64,000 bases of DNA from Fictibacillus aquaticus (lineage in GTDB: Bacteria > Bacillota > Bacilli > Bacillales > Fictibacillaceae), in contig NZ_NOII01000003.1 in assembly GCF_002245695.1 (NCBI RefSeq), positions 1 to 64,000 of the forward strand, in the 5' to 3' direction. The first letter of the stretch is position 1. The number at the start of each line of letters is the position of its first letter. Shown here one piece after another: positions 50,100-59,192 of the stretch. Under the pieces are notes generated by a model that did not search any database, was not told the origin of the DNA, and saw nothing but the letters and a program-made list of their open reading frames with translations. Position numbers and translations under genes: made by a program.

Positions 50100-51845
50100 A
50101 TGGCGAACAAAATTTACGAAGCACCTACGCTTAAAACGGCGATGGATCAGCGAACAACAGAATATGAGAACTTGCGGGAACAGCTTGTGATTTTAAAAAA
50201 AGAGTTTGGTAAGATTGTAAATGACAGTGAGTTTCAGGGTATGGGTGCCGAAGCGATTAAAGGCTTTTACCAGGCACAGCGTGATTTGACGGACGCCTGG
50301 CTGCGGCTGATCGACATGACGGTCGAATTTTTTAAAGGAATCCCTGGCTACTTGGAAGACGCGAAGCTTAGCGGCCATTCGACTGTTCACGTCGCCTTTT
50401 TGGAAGAGAACGTGGAGCGGGGAATCAAGGCTGCCAAAGACCAAGTCACCAACCAGCAGGAAGCCCTGCAATCCATCTTTAACAACATCAATGACCTTGT
50501 GCCATTATCCGTTTTCTCGAGTGACGATTTAGATCTCAAGATGAGCAGTGCGGAAAAGAAACGGAAAAAGACCGTCGAAAAAGTCCATGAACTTGACCAG
50601 AAGCTGACCGAGGAATACATTGCAATTCAGGTACAGGCGGACCAGGTCAGCCTGCTGTTCAACGAAATGATGAATGCCACACGACAGGGCGAACACATCT
50701 CCCCGCTCTTTTTCAATGCTGAAGCGTACCACTCAAGCGAGGTGTACAAGCTGCAGAGTGAGCTCACCACACTTGCCGCGGATTATGTGGAGCAGAAGAA
50801 AAACGAGCGGAAGGCGCGGGAAGTGAAAGGCACCAAGGAGTCTGATGTGAAATCAGTCGTGAAGGAAAAAGGGCTGTTCGAATCCATCGGTGACGGTGTG
50901 TGGGACGGCGCAGGAAACGCGATCAGCGACACAGTTGACGGCGTAGTGAACATGGTGAAGAATCCAGGAGATGTAGTGGATGGCGTCGTATATACCGCTA
51001 AGCATCCAATAAAAACAGGAAAAGCGATTGCCGATCAAGTGTCAGATTCATGGGATGAAAAAGTAATCAACGGTAACGCTGAAACCCGCTCAGAATTCTT
51101 CTCCTACATGGGAACCAATATCGCCGTCGGTGTTCTAGGCAGCAAAGGAATCGACAAAGTCGCCAAAACGTCAAAACTCTCAAAAGCTGACGTTCTAGCA
51201 AAAGCGAATAACATCAAATACGTCGTCAAGAAAAACTCCGCTTCTTATTTAGATAAGATTAATCAGCTGGGCAGGGCATTTACCCCGCAGCAGCAGGTTG
51301 CTACAGCTGGCGGGATGTATTTTAGGGTATATGATGTAGGAGATGTTGATAAACAAGAGGCGATTTATCAGGCGTCTAAAGTGGATGACATAGTTATGAA
51401 AGATGGTACCCACTTTTTAGACGAATTTAAATTAAAACCGAATATTAAATATAAAGCAGGCGAGTTCGAGTATCATTATCAGACTGATGAAAACAGCAGA
51501 ATTAAGGAATTTAAAACTGATAGTTTAAAGATAACAAAACGTGAGAGTCGACTGCCTCATAAGTCAAATACACCAGGTAAAAAACCAGGCGATCATGCTG
51601 GCCATTTGGCAGGGGATAGATTTGGTGGCTCACCGGACTATGATAACCTTGTATCTCAGTCAAGCAGTGTTAATTTGAGTAAATATAAAAAGTTAGAAAA
51701 TATATGGGCTAAAGCTATAGAAGAAGGTAAACATGTTGCGGTTAGAGTTAAAATAAATTATGAAGGGGATGGTTTAAGGCCAAGTAGCTTTGATATAGAA
51801 TATGAAATAGATGGCCGTATGAGATTTGCAAGTATTGAGAATTAG
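50100..51845 (+). CDS. LXG-domain nuclease toxin (type VII secretion substrate, YeeF-like)
   Basis: 581 aa. The N-terminal ~235 residues form the helical LXG domain that targets type VII secretion. A linker with GDGVWDGAGNAISDTVDGVV follows. The C-terminus (about 460-581) is a DNA/RNA non-specific endonuclease of the Endonuclease_NS_2 type, with GDHAGHLAGDRFGG from residue 497 and LVSQSSSVNLSKYK. It would kill competing cells on contact. Base use changes sharply near 51290: GC-rich before, AT-rich after, as expected when toxin tips are swapped. No ribosome site is better than GAAGGC before the ATG. Confidence 0.88.
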   Translation: MANKIYEAPTLKTAMDQRTTEYENLREQLVILKKEFGKIVNDSEFQGMGAEAIKGFYQAQRDLTDAWLRLIDMTVEFFKGIPGYLEDAKLSGHSTVHVAFLEENVERGIKAAKDQVTNQQEALQSIFNNINDLVPLSVFSSDDLDLKMSSAEKKRKKTVEKVHELDQKLTEEYIAIQVQADQVSLLFNEMMNATRQGEHISPLFFNAEAYHSSEVYKLQSELTTLAADYVEQKKNERKAREVKGTKESDVKSVVKEKGLFESIGDGVWDGAGNAISDTVDGVVNMVKNPGDVVDGVVYTAKHPIKTGKAIADQVSDSWDEKVINGNAETRSEFFSYMGTNIAVGVLGSKGIDKVAKTSKLSKADVLAKANNIKYVVKKNSASYLDKINQLGRAFTPQQQVATAGGMYFRVYDVGDVDKQEAIYQASKVDDIVMKDGTHFLDEFKLKPNIKYKAGEFEYHYQTDENSRIKEFKTDSLKITKRESRLPHKSNTPGKKPGDHAGHLAGDRFGGSPDYDNLVSQSSSVNLSKYKKLENIWAKAIEEGKHVAVRVKINYEGDGLRPSSFDIEYEIDGRMRFASIEN

Positions 51846-51863
51846 ATAAGGTGGGATGGTTAA

Positions 51864-52316
51864 ATGAAAGTCTTTGAAGATTATTTTTCTGAATTACAAG
51901 CGGACATGGTAGCTATCTGTTTAGAATATGTTGAAGAAAAGGCAGACGATATTTTTATTTATTGTTCATATGAGCCTACCATTTATGTCTTTGATTTTTT
52001 TTATAAAATAAATGGATCAGTTATTCATAAACACCAACTAAATGAAATTTCAAACTTACAGTATGACGTCTCAAGTGAACGTCAGAAAGCAGCTTTGAAA
52101 ATTGGCAATGAAAACTTGAAGCTTATTCACAAAAAATGTAAAGAGTTTAATAGGGATATGCCAACAGAAATAAAATTACACTATGATGTTAAGAAAAACA
52201 GTTTAAGAGCTAATTATAAATATGAATTGATTTATACAAATGAAGAAGAACTTATGCCGGATGATATTTTTGATAATTGGTTTGAAGAAGTAAAAGAAGG
52301 TAATTTAAATAATTGA
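51864..52316 (+). CDS. probable cognate immunity protein
   Basis: 150 aa, acidic, soluble, AT-rich. Directly follows the toxin gene (18 bases) and precedes a terminator, the usual place of the cognate inhibitor. I recognise no family with certainty; it lacks the PEPW-type core of the YezG proteins downstream. The role is inferred from position. Confidence 0.65.
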   Translation: MKVFEDYFSELQADMVAICLEYVEEKADDIFIYCSYEPTIYVFDFFYKINGSVIHKHQLNEISNLQYDVSSERQKAALKIGNENLKLIHKKCKEFNRDMPTEIKLHYDVKKNSLRANYKYELIYTNEEELMPDDIFDNWFEEVKEGNLNN

Positions 52317-52323
52317 ATTAAAT

Positions 52324-52368
52324 AACTCTCAAATGGCAGCTGACAACTCCGTTTTGAGGGTTTTTTAA
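52324..52368 (+). terminator. toxin-immunity terminator
   Basis: Stem CTCTCAAA/TTTTGAGGG followed by TTTTTT. Confidence 0.75.
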
Positions 52369-52478
52369 TTTAAAAGAAGTATTGATGATTAGATTCAGGG
52401 GTAAAGAATTATTAATTTTAATAAAAGTACACCTTGATTTGTATAAATAGCAGGGTCTTTTATTGCGAGGGGTAATAT

Positions 52479-52946
52479 ATGAATACAAACAACTTGGAAA
52501 GCATTTATAAAAAAGCGGCTATACAGATAAATACTATAATTCCAGAACCATGGGAAAAAGTAATGGTATATTCAGAAGTTGATGAACACAGTGATTCAAC
52601 AGTGTTTTTCTACTATCCAAAAAACAAGAAGGAACCAATCTACAGCTTAGATATTGGAGACATGGAAGGCGTAGATGAAGAAGAGATTGACCAGCAATTA
52701 AATGAGCTAGACAGTATATATAGAGAGTTATGGGAAGAATTTAAAAGTAATAATCAGGAGCCTTGGACAAATTTAACCTTTGAGTTGTACTCTACTGGGA
52801 AGTTTGATATTGAATTTGATTATACTATTTTCGATGAAAATAAACTTAATCATTATGAGAGACTAATTATATGGAAGTATAGGAAATTGGGAATCTCCCC
52901 TAACGGAAACAGAGAAAGCGATATGAAGTTAATTAACCAAAATTAA
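52479..52946 (+). CDS. YezG-family immunity protein (DUF600), copy 1
   Basis: 155 aa. Matches YezG, the antitoxin of the LXG toxin YeeF: IPEPWEKVMVYSEV, FYYPKNKKEPIYSLDI, EPWTNLTFELYSTGKFDIEF and IWKYRKLGI. It should neutralise a nuclease toxin by direct binding. Separated from the toxin operon by a terminator, so it has its own promoter or is a stand-alone immunity gene. Confidence 0.85.
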   Translation: MNTNNLESIYKKAAIQINTIIPEPWEKVMVYSEVDEHSDSTVFFYYPKNKKEPIYSLDIGDMEGVDEEEIDQQLNELDSIYRELWEEFKSNNQEPWTNLTFELYSTGKFDIEFDYTIFDENKLNHYERLIIWKYRKLGISPNGNRESDMKLINQN

Positions 52947-52975
52947 TCTAATAGCTGTTTATAGAAAGTTAAGTT

Positions 52976-53009
52976 AGCGCTTATTTCCATTAGTTGATAA
53001 GTGCTTTTT
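52976..53009 (+). terminator. terminator after YezG copy 1
   Basis: Stem AGCGCTTAT/ATAAGTGCT followed by TTTT. Confidence 0.75.
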
Positions 53010-53032
53010 CAATAGTCAGGAGGCTGACATTA

Positions 53033-53518
53033 ATGAGTTTTGAGTCGGAATTAAACAAACTGTATAAGGAAATTGCTCAACAGGTTAATGATATGATTCC
53101 AACTGAATGGGATAATTTCTATTTTAATGGTGAAGTGAAGAAGGGAGAAGGCGGTGTATTCTTCTTTTTTACTCCTAGGGGTGAGAGGCAACACGTTTTT
53201 TCGCATTATATACCAAAGTTATATAATGTTGATAAAAGGGCTTATAATAAGGAACTTCATAAACTGTTTCAACTCACTAATGAACTCCAAGAAATTTTTA
53301 TTAATAACGATCAAGAACCTTGGTTTTCAGTGACATTAATATTAGATGATACAGAGAAATTAAATGTCCATTTTGATTATACCAATTGGCATAAAAGTGA
53401 ATTTGGTCCAACAGCTAGAATAAAGTATTTTGAACATAAATATTTAAGCACTAAAAAAGAAGAACTAGATATAGATTTAATAAAGAGTATGAGCAAATAT
53501 GAAGAAGAAGCAAAATAA
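53033..53518 (+). CDS. YezG-family immunity protein (DUF600), copy 2
   Basis: 161 aa. Shares the YezG layout: IPTEWDNFYFNGEV, VFSHYIPKLYNVD, DQEPWFSVTLILDDTEKLNV and FDYTNW. It is divergent from copies 1 and 3, suggesting a different partner toxin. The start at 53033 is preceded by AGGAGG; the longer frame begins inside the previous terminator. Confidence 0.82.
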   Translation: MSFESELNKLYKEIAQQVNDMIPTEWDNFYFNGEVKKGEGGVFFFFTPRGERQHVFSHYIPKLYNVDKRAYNKELHKLFQLTNELQEIFINNDQEPWFSVTLILDDTEKLNVHFDYTNWHKSEFGPTARIKYFEHKYLSTKKEELDIDLIKSMSKYEEEAK

Positions 53519-53631
53519 AGCCTTAGTTAAACACCACTTGATAGTCTTATAGGCAACAGGTCTAAACATTAAGGAATTGTCTTTAAAACCGTTGATGTAG
53601 ATTTCTAAAGGCAGGAGGTTCGTTTGGAGTA

Positions 53632-54014
53632 GTGGATAGTACTGATATGCTTTTGAAAAATTTACTTTATAGTACAGATATACACGATATAAAGAGTCAG
53701 TTGTACCAAAAGTTATTATAGAAAATGAAGCTTGTGATTTTGGTACAGGTTTACTTATGTTTCATTATGCTGATGGGTATCGTATGCTAGAAAATCCTGA
53801 AGAAGTCTCAAGTTCTACCTTAAGTGAATGGAAAGATTTTTTAAATGTATTGTATAACAAACTAATAAATCTAGACTTTAAATCTCAAGAAATTTCCTTT
53901 GATCCTGAATTAACCAAAACCCAAAAATACAAATTAAAAAAGAGTAATTTTGAAATTCCTAATCCCCTTATTAGTAAATCGCCAGGCGAAGTAGTAAATC
54001 CACCTAAAATATAA
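53632..54014 (+). pseudogene. frameshifted immunity-type gene
   Basis: Frame 1 from a GTG at 53632 reads MDSTDMLLKNLLYSTDIHDI and then fails. From about 53691 a second frame continues KESVVPKVIIENEACDFGTG to the stop at 54014. Adding one A to the run at 53691-53693 would join them into about 127 residues. AGGAGG lies at 53613-53618. The family is not recognised; the setting suggests immunity. The ATG at 53757 could express an 85-residue remnant. Confidence 0.6.
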
Positions 54015-54156
54015 TCTATATCAATTGAAACCTTGAATAGTATGAGCTGCTACCCGATAAAGGACATGATTAAAAAAACTTTTTCGGGTATCTTTGTATG
54101 CTGCTAGGAAATTTTTGAAAGATTAAATACACACCAGAATATCAGGGTGATAATCA

Positions 54157-54579
54157 ATGAATAGTACAATTGTAAACATGATAAATGAGTATTTTGAAGA
54201 AGGAGATTTTTCAGGAGCAATATCAGATGAAGATATAGAAAAAGCAGAAAGAGCGTTGGCCGTTCATTTTCCTCTAGAGTATAAAGCATTTTTGAAAAGC
54301 TACGGTTCTGGAGGAATTTGCGGAGTTGAAATTCTCGGTGTTGAAGGATCGGAGTACGCATCTGTTGTGGAAGGAACAGAGCGTTATCGAAAATTAGGCT
54401 TACCTAACAAATATATAGTTATTGAAAATGTTGATGAATTTGTTTATTGCCTTAACACCGTTGAAGGTTATCAAGTTGTACGCTGGGATGATACAAGCAA
54501 AAAAGAAGTCATTAGATACTCATCGTTTGATGAATACCTGCAAGATAGCTTTCAAGAGGCCATTGATAATTGGGATTAA
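54157..54579 (+). CDS. SMI1/KNR4-family immunity protein, copy 1
   Basis: 140 aa. SMI1/KNR4 (SUKH) fold: DIEKAERALAVHFPLEYKAF, the glycine turn SYGSGGICGVEILGV, and a C-terminal SFDEYLQDSFQEAIDNWD helix. SUKH proteins are common immunity proteins against nuclease toxins. Poor ribosome site. The next gene is a diverged tandem duplicate. Confidence 0.85.
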   Translation: MNSTIVNMINEYFEEGDFSGAISDEDIEKAERALAVHFPLEYKAFLKSYGSGGICGVEILGVEGSEYASVVEGTERYRKLGLPNKYIVIENVDEFVYCLNTVEGYQVVRWDDTSKKEVIRYSSFDEYLQDSFQEAIDNWD

Positions 54580-54600
54580 TAAAATAGAAGGTAAAACATA

Positions 54601-55045
54601 ATGAATAGAAAAGAATTAACAAATTTTATTAATCAATATCAAGAACCAGACGACTTTACGGGCGGTGTGGATGAAAACCAAGTTTGCCTTGTTGAGCGTG
54701 AACTGGGTTTAGTGCTGCCGGATAGTTTTAAGTGGTTCCTAAAAACGTATGGCTCCGGCGGTTTATTCGGAGTGGATATATTAGGCGTCGCAAAGTCAGA
54801 TACAGCTCCAGTTATTGATACCACAAAGAGATATAGGGAACTTTGGTTGGAAAATAATCTGGTTGCTATAGAGGATGCTGGTGAATACGTTTATTGCTTA
54901 AATACAAGCAAAATGGTAAATGAAGAATGTCCGGTTATAGCATGGAATAGACCTGATGGATGATTACGACACAGCAAATAAATTTTATGAGTTTTTAGAA
55001 CAAAGATTGTCAGATGCAAAAGAAGCATGGGAAGAAGATATTTAG
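54601..55045 (+). pseudogene. SMI1/KNR4-family immunity gene, copy 2, frameshifted
   Basis: The first 120 codons match the SUKH fold (LVERELGLVLPDSFKWFLKT; YGSGGLFGVDILGV) and stop at 54963. The missing tail lies in the next frame, YDTANKFYEFLEQRLSDAKE, ending at 55045. Removing one G of the GG at 54958-54959 restores PDDDYDT and a full-length protein. So it is a one-base insertion, either recent or a sequencing error. Confidence 0.82.
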
Positions 55046-55066
55046 GGTTAAATACAGGAGATAAGT

Positions 55067-55462
55067 ATGGAACAATCCTATCAACAAATTGCTAATACTT
55101 TAGTCGATACTATTCCTGAAGATTGGCAAAAGATCTTGTTATATGCTGAATATAGAGAAGGGTATAAGAAAATCTTTTTTTACTACTACCCGAAAAACGG
55201 AACAAAACCAGTATACAGCTTAGATATCCCAGATTTATTTAATGTGAACGAAAATATGTATGAAGAGTTTGAGGACGAGCTGTATCAGTGCTTTACAAGG
55301 TTATGGGCAGAATTTAAAGAACAAGATCAAGAACAGTGGACACATTTAACGTTTATACTTAATAACACGGGTAAGATGAAAATTGATTATGGATATGACA
55401 ATATTGCTGAAATCAGCCCAGTTGAAAAGCAAGAAAAATGGGAAGCGAAATATTTAAAGTAA
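55067..55462 (+). CDS. YezG-family immunity protein (DUF600), copy 3
   Basis: 131 aa. Contains IPEDWQKILLYAEY, FYYYPKNGTKPVYSLDIPDL and EQWTHLTFILNNTGKMKIDY. Somewhat short at the C-terminus. AGGAG lies 8 bases before the ATG. It is closest in pattern to copy 1. Confidence 0.85.
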   Translation: MEQSYQQIANTLVDTIPEDWQKILLYAEYREGYKKIFFYYYPKNGTKPVYSLDIPDLFNVNENMYEEFEDELYQCFTRLWAEFKEQDQEQWTHLTFILNNTGKMKIDYGYDNIAEISPVEKQEKWEAKYLK

Positions 55463-55504
55463 TGGATGACCGATTTGAAACTTTATTGATTAGGATGAGT
55501 TATT

Positions 55505-55801
55505 ATGTTGTCTTCTAACAATCAAGAAAATCCTGTTTTTCAATTCTTGGCTGGGACTTTTCATCAAGATATTGATTCACCAGAGGAAGCATTACTGGAA
55601 TTATTACAAGATGAAAGTAATGAATATCTTGAAGAAGCGATTGTATTTTTAACTGATTTCATTAATAGTGAGTATACTATTGTTGAAAAAAATAAGTTTA
55701 TTGAGGAATGTGCGGAGGGGATATACTTTCCTGCACTTGGGTTAGAACCGCTTCAGTGGCTCAAGAATGTAGTCCAAGAAATAAAACAGGAAATAGATTA
55801 G
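55505..55801 (+). CDS. CdiI-type contact-dependent inhibition immunity protein
   Basis: 98 aa, acidic. [23 protein letters not shown] followed by a helical C-terminus ([19 protein letters not shown]) is typical of the small CdiI immunity family found with CDI and LXG toxins. No cognate toxin is present, so it is an orphan immunity gene. Confidence 0.78.
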   Translation: MLSSNNQENPVFQFLAGTFHQDIDSPEEALLELLQDESNEYLEEAIVFLTDFINSEYTIVEKNKFIEECAEGIYFPALGLEPLQWLKNVVQEIKQEID

Positions 55802-56163
55802 GGCTTCTCTCATATTAAATTGTCCAGTGATCCGGGTACTAAGATTTAGATCGGTTCATCCAGCTGCTGTTAATATGGAGAGGATAAATACAAGAATTAT
55901 TTAAAGGCTAATTAAAAAAACTTAAGTTGGAGCATCTAATTGTCATTTTAGACGATAGGTGCTTTTTATATTTCAAGCGGTACGCTAGGGATTTAACTCA
56001 CAGGTCTTGGAATTAGATTTGTGGTATTGTGGATAATGGATATAAAGAGAAAAAGTTCGTTATTCCACATGTGGACAAGACTTTGATTTACAAAGTCAAT
56101 ATAATTCAGCTGTTTTAAAGCAGAAATTTTAAGGTGTTGTGGATAAGTAAGGAGGCTGTAATC
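55802..56163. other. gap between the toxin island and rlmH region
   Basis: Contains a terminator (55930-55967) and the start of the DnaA-box cluster. No gene seen. Confidence 0.7.
55930..55967 (+). terminator. terminator closing the immunity region
   Basis: Stem AGCATCTA/TAGGTGCT followed by TTTTTAT. Confidence 0.75.
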
Positions 56164-56382
56164 ATGGACATAAAATGCTGCAAAGAGCACGTGGAGCTTG
56201 CGATTGACGTCATCGTGGATGAGTATGAAGTGCCGCCTGTTGTTGAGTTATTAACAGGAAAAGACGAGTTATCAACAATCTGTGAATACTGTAATATAAC
56301 TGCAACATATAAAGTGGCGAACGCATGATCGCCCACTACATATGGGCTATTTTGTGCATATGTGGATAACTTCTGTGGATAA
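56028..56382. promoter_or_regulatory. DnaA-box cluster at rlmH
   Basis: Perfect TGTGGATAA boxes lie at 56028-56036, 56138-56146, 56361-56369 and 56374-56382. An inverted TTATTCCACA/TGTGGACAA pair lies at 56060-56078. Such density outside oriC is unusual; I recall that B. subtilis has a DnaA-box cluster near yydA (rlmH). Confidence 0.8.
56164..56328 (+). CDS. CxxH/CxxC small protein (YyzF type)
   Basis: 54 aa. Paired metal-binding motifs CCKEH near the start and CEYC near the end fit the conserved CxxH/CxxC protein found before rlmH in Bacillus. Function unknown; zinc binding likely. Start at 56164 behind AAGGAGGCTG. Flanked by DnaA boxes. Confidence 0.85.
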   Translation: MDIKCCKEHVELAIDVIVDEYEVPPVVELLTGKDELSTICEYCNITATYKVANA

Positions 56383-56408
56383 CATGTTGCTAAGGAAGGT
56401 GTACACCT

Positions 56409-56888
56409 GTGAATATATCAATTGTGAGTGTAGGAAAACTGAAAGAAAAGTACTTGAAGATGGGGATAGACGAATATTTAAAACGATTGGGGCCATACGC
56501 TAAAATTGATGTAATTGAAGTTCCAGACGAAAAAGCGCCGGAAAACTTAAGCGAAAATGAGATGGAAATGGTCAAAAATGCAGAAGGCGAGCGGATCTTG
56601 AGCAAAATCGGAGCCGATGTGCATGTGGTGGCTATGGCAATTGAGGGGAAGGCGGTTTCCAGTGAGGATCTTGCTGCAAACCTCGATCGGTTAGCAACGT
56701 ACGGTAAAAGCAAGGTCGCGTTTGTGATTGGGGGATCTTTGGGATTAAGTGCAGCCGTCATGAAGCGGGCGGATGAGAAGATTTCGTTTGGGAAAATTAC
56801 TTATCCGCATCAGTTGATGAAACTTGTGTTAGTGGAGCAGATTTATCGGGCGTTTAGGATTAATCGAGGGGAGCCGTATCATAAGTAA
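56409..56888 (+). CDS. rlmH: 23S rRNA pseudouridine(1915) N3-methyltransferase RlmH
   Basis: 159 aa. SPOUT methyltransferase acting on helix 69 of 23S rRNA. Has the trefoil-knot signature [10 protein letters not shown] and the C-terminal [20 protein letters not shown]-type region. GTG start, with AAGGAAGG upstream. This gene (yydA) marks the return to conserved order after the toxin island. Confidence 0.95.
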   Translation: MNISIVSVGKLKEKYLKMGIDEYLKRLGPYAKIDVIEVPDEKAPENLSENEMEMVKNAEGERILSKIGADVHVVAMAIEGKAVSSEDLAANLDRLATYGKSKVAFVIGGSLGLSAAVMKRADEKISFGKITYPHQLMKLVLVEQIYRAFRINRGEPYHK

Positions 56889-57069
56889 TTATATATAAAA
56901 ATCAAAAATAACTTATTAACATATAAGAGAATGTGACATATTAAATGTGGACCAACAACTAACGAATCATAAAATTTCACCAATATTTAGTATGAATTTA
57001 TATTATACTAAAAATAAGGGTTAAATTACCAAATAGTGAGTGTTTACTGTATAAGGAGGGATGCTAATT

Positions 57070-58716
57070 ATGTATTGGATTGAGGTAAAGCACGAAGGTT
57101 TACATAAGTATCGTTTAATTAAGGGAAATGATAAATTCGTCGTTAAGCAAAAAGCTTACTTACAAGAGAGACAATGGAATGAAATGTGGGAAAAGAAAAA
57201 GGAAGCAGAGCAAAAAAAGCTAAACCGCGAAAACTCTGCAATTGAAAAAGCTCAAAAAAAATCACTTGCGGAATTACAAACTATAGAAGCTTTGAGTCAG
57301 CTTGATATGATTGATAAAACGTTGTTATATACCTTAGATGTTGACGATAAGATTGATTGGGATGCGTTGAAGGATAACTCTAAATTTAAAGCACCCCAAC
57401 CAATAAGTCCTCAATTACCAACATATCCTCCAGAGCCGGAAAAGATAAATTTTGAGCCGAAATTTGGTATTTTAGATAAAATAATTTCTTCAAGTAAACA
57501 GAAAAAAATTGATACTGCTAATAAGTTGTTTGAAGATGCAATCAACAACTGGATAAAAACAACTGAGGGGAAAAAGGAACAATATAATAAAGAATTAGCA
57601 AATTATGAAAAGCTACTTGAGAATTGGAAAGAGAAGAAAAAATCTTTCGAACTTGAAAAGAAAGACAAAAATGATGCAATAGAAAAGAAAAAGGAACAGT
57701 ACCTAGCTGGTGAAAGTCAAGCAATTACTGAGTACTGTGATATGGTGTTATCTAATTCCGTTTATCCTGAATATTTCCCACAAGAATTTGAGATTGAATA
57801 TAATCCAATTAATCAAACTTTAATTGTAGAATATAACCTTCCAGATATTTCAGATATGCCAACATTAAAAGAAGTAAAATATGTAGCTGCTAAAGATGAC
57901 TACAAAGAGTCATTTATTACTGAGGCTTCTTTAAGAAAAATGTATGATAAATTACTTTATGACATTACTCTACGTACTTTGCATGAACTTTTTGAAGCGG
58001 ATGAAGTAAAAGCTATAGAATCAATAGTGTTTAATGGTTGGGTAAATTCAGTAAACAAGGCAACGGGTAAGAATGAAGATATTTGTATTTTATCTGTTCA
58101 AACTAACAAGGAAGAATTTATGGAAATCAACCTAAGAATGGTGGACTCAAAAACTTGTTTTAAAAACCTTAAAGGTATAGGTAGCAGTAAATTATTCAGT
58201 CTTACTCCAATAGCACCAATACTCAAAATAAATAGAGAAGATAGTCGTTTTGTTGATTCATATAGTGTTACAGAAAATGTTGATGATCAGACCAACTTGG
58301 CTGCAATGGATTGGCAAGATTTTGAACATCTAATTAGGGAACTCTTTGAGAAAGAATTTAATAATTCAGGAGGGGAAGTAAGAATTACAAGAGCTAGTAG
58401 GGATGGAGGCGTGGATGCAATTGCATTCGATCCTGATCCGATTAGAGGAGGAAAAATAGTTATTCAGGCTAAAAGATATACAAATGTAGTTGGCGTCTCA
58501 GCAGTTAGAGATTTATATGGAACTGTGATGAACGAAGGTGCAACAAAAGGAATTTTAGTGTCAACTGCAGATTTTGGTCCCGATGCTTATAATTTTTCCA
58601 AGGATAAACCTCTTACACTTTTAAATGGAAGCAATCTTTTACATTTGCTACATAAGCATGGACATAGAGCTAAAATTGATTTAAAAGAGGCAAAATTGTT
58701 AATGAAGGATAAATAA
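57070..58716 (+). CDS. Mrr-type restriction endonuclease with coiled-coil N-terminus
   Basis: 548 aa. Residues about 30-230 are Lys/Glu-rich and likely coiled coil. The C-terminal ~130 residues are an Mrr-like PD-(D/E)xK nuclease: MDWQDFEHLIRELFEKEF, RDGGVDAIAFDP and IQAKRYTN supply the catalytic Asp and Gln-x-Lys. Mrr enzymes cut modified or foreign DNA. AT-rich and unlike its neighbours. The start is at 57070 (MYWIEVKHEG), nine bases after AAGGAGGG. Confidence 0.85.
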   Translation: MYWIEVKHEGLHKYRLIKGNDKFVVKQKAYLQERQWNEMWEKKKEAEQKKLNRENSAIEKAQKKSLAELQTIEALSQLDMIDKTLLYTLDVDDKIDWDALKDNSKFKAPQPISPQLPTYPPEPEKINFEPKFGILDKIISSSKQKKIDTANKLFEDAINNWIKTTEGKKEQYNKELANYEKLLENWKEKKKSFELEKKDKNDAIEKKKEQYLAGESQAITEYCDMVLSNSVYPEYFPQEFEIEYNPINQTLIVEYNLPDISDMPTLKEVKYVAAKDDYKESFITEASLRKMYDKLLYDITLRTLHELFEADEVKAIESIVFNGWVNSVNKATGKNEDICILSVQTNKEEFMEINLRMVDSKTCFKNLKGIGSSKLFSLTPIAPILKINREDSRFVDSYSVTENVDDQTNLAAMDWQDFEHLIRELFEKEFNNSGGEVRITRASRDGGVDAIAFDPDPIRGGKIVIQAKRYTNVVGVSAVRDLYGTVMNEGATKGILVSTADFGPDAYNFSKDKPLTLLNGSNLLHLLHKHGHRAKIDLKEAKLLMKDK

Positions 58717-58720
58717 ATAT

Positions 58721-58766
58721 AAAAAAACAGAACGCACAATCTATTAGAGTGAGTTCTGTTTTTATT
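58721..58766 (+). terminator. terminator after the Mrr-type gene
   Basis: Stem AAAAACAGAAC/GTTCTGTTTTT with A- and T-tracts, usable in both directions between the convergent genes. Confidence 0.85.
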
Positions 58767-58799
58767 TCTGCTCCTTGTAAAAAGAAATAAAATACAAAA

Positions 58800-59126
58800 T
58801 CATCCCTGATTTCTACCATTCGTATCAGATATAGGATACTTCAACCCATTCTTCTCAATTTTATCTTTAATAATTGTCTCAACATCCAAATCTAACTCGC
58901 TGCAGAGCATAAGTCCGTAAATGAAAACATCCGCGATTTCTTCTTTGATATTTTCCATGTTTTGTTCTACAGCTTCTTCACTGCTTTTCCATTGGAAGTC
59001 TTCCAGGAGTTCAGCAGCCTCAATTGAGAGGGAGATGGCAAGGTCTTTTGGATTATGATGAGGTTTCCATCCTCTTGCATCTCGGAACTCAATGATTGAG
59101 TTAATTAGCTGCTTAATTTCATTCAT
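58800..59126 (-). CDS. MazG-like nucleotide pyrophosphohydrolase
   Basis: 108 aa. Single MazG-type all-alpha NTP pyrophosphohydrolase. The metal-binding motif is EAAELLEDFQW followed by EEIADVFIYGLML (ExxE...ExxD). It hydrolyses (d)NTPs to monophosphates. The start at 59126 follows AAAGGA. It lies downstream of and co-directional with the DUF2075 gene. Confidence 0.88.
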   Translation of the reverse strand: MNEIKQLINSIIEFRDARGWKPHHNPKDLAISLSIEAAELLEDFQWKSSEEAVEQNMENIKEEIADVFIYGLMLCSELDLDVETIIKDKIEKNGLKYPISDTNGRNQG

Positions 59127-59192
59127 GTTTCTCATCCTTTGTAAGTTGTCTTTTTTTGTGTTGAAATTGCACCTGAAAAACCAAGTATCTTT

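Noticed and set aside
49652-56160. Prophage or transposon carrying the toxin island
   Set aside because: No integrase, transposase, phage structural gene or terminal repeats; it fits toxin cassette exchange better.
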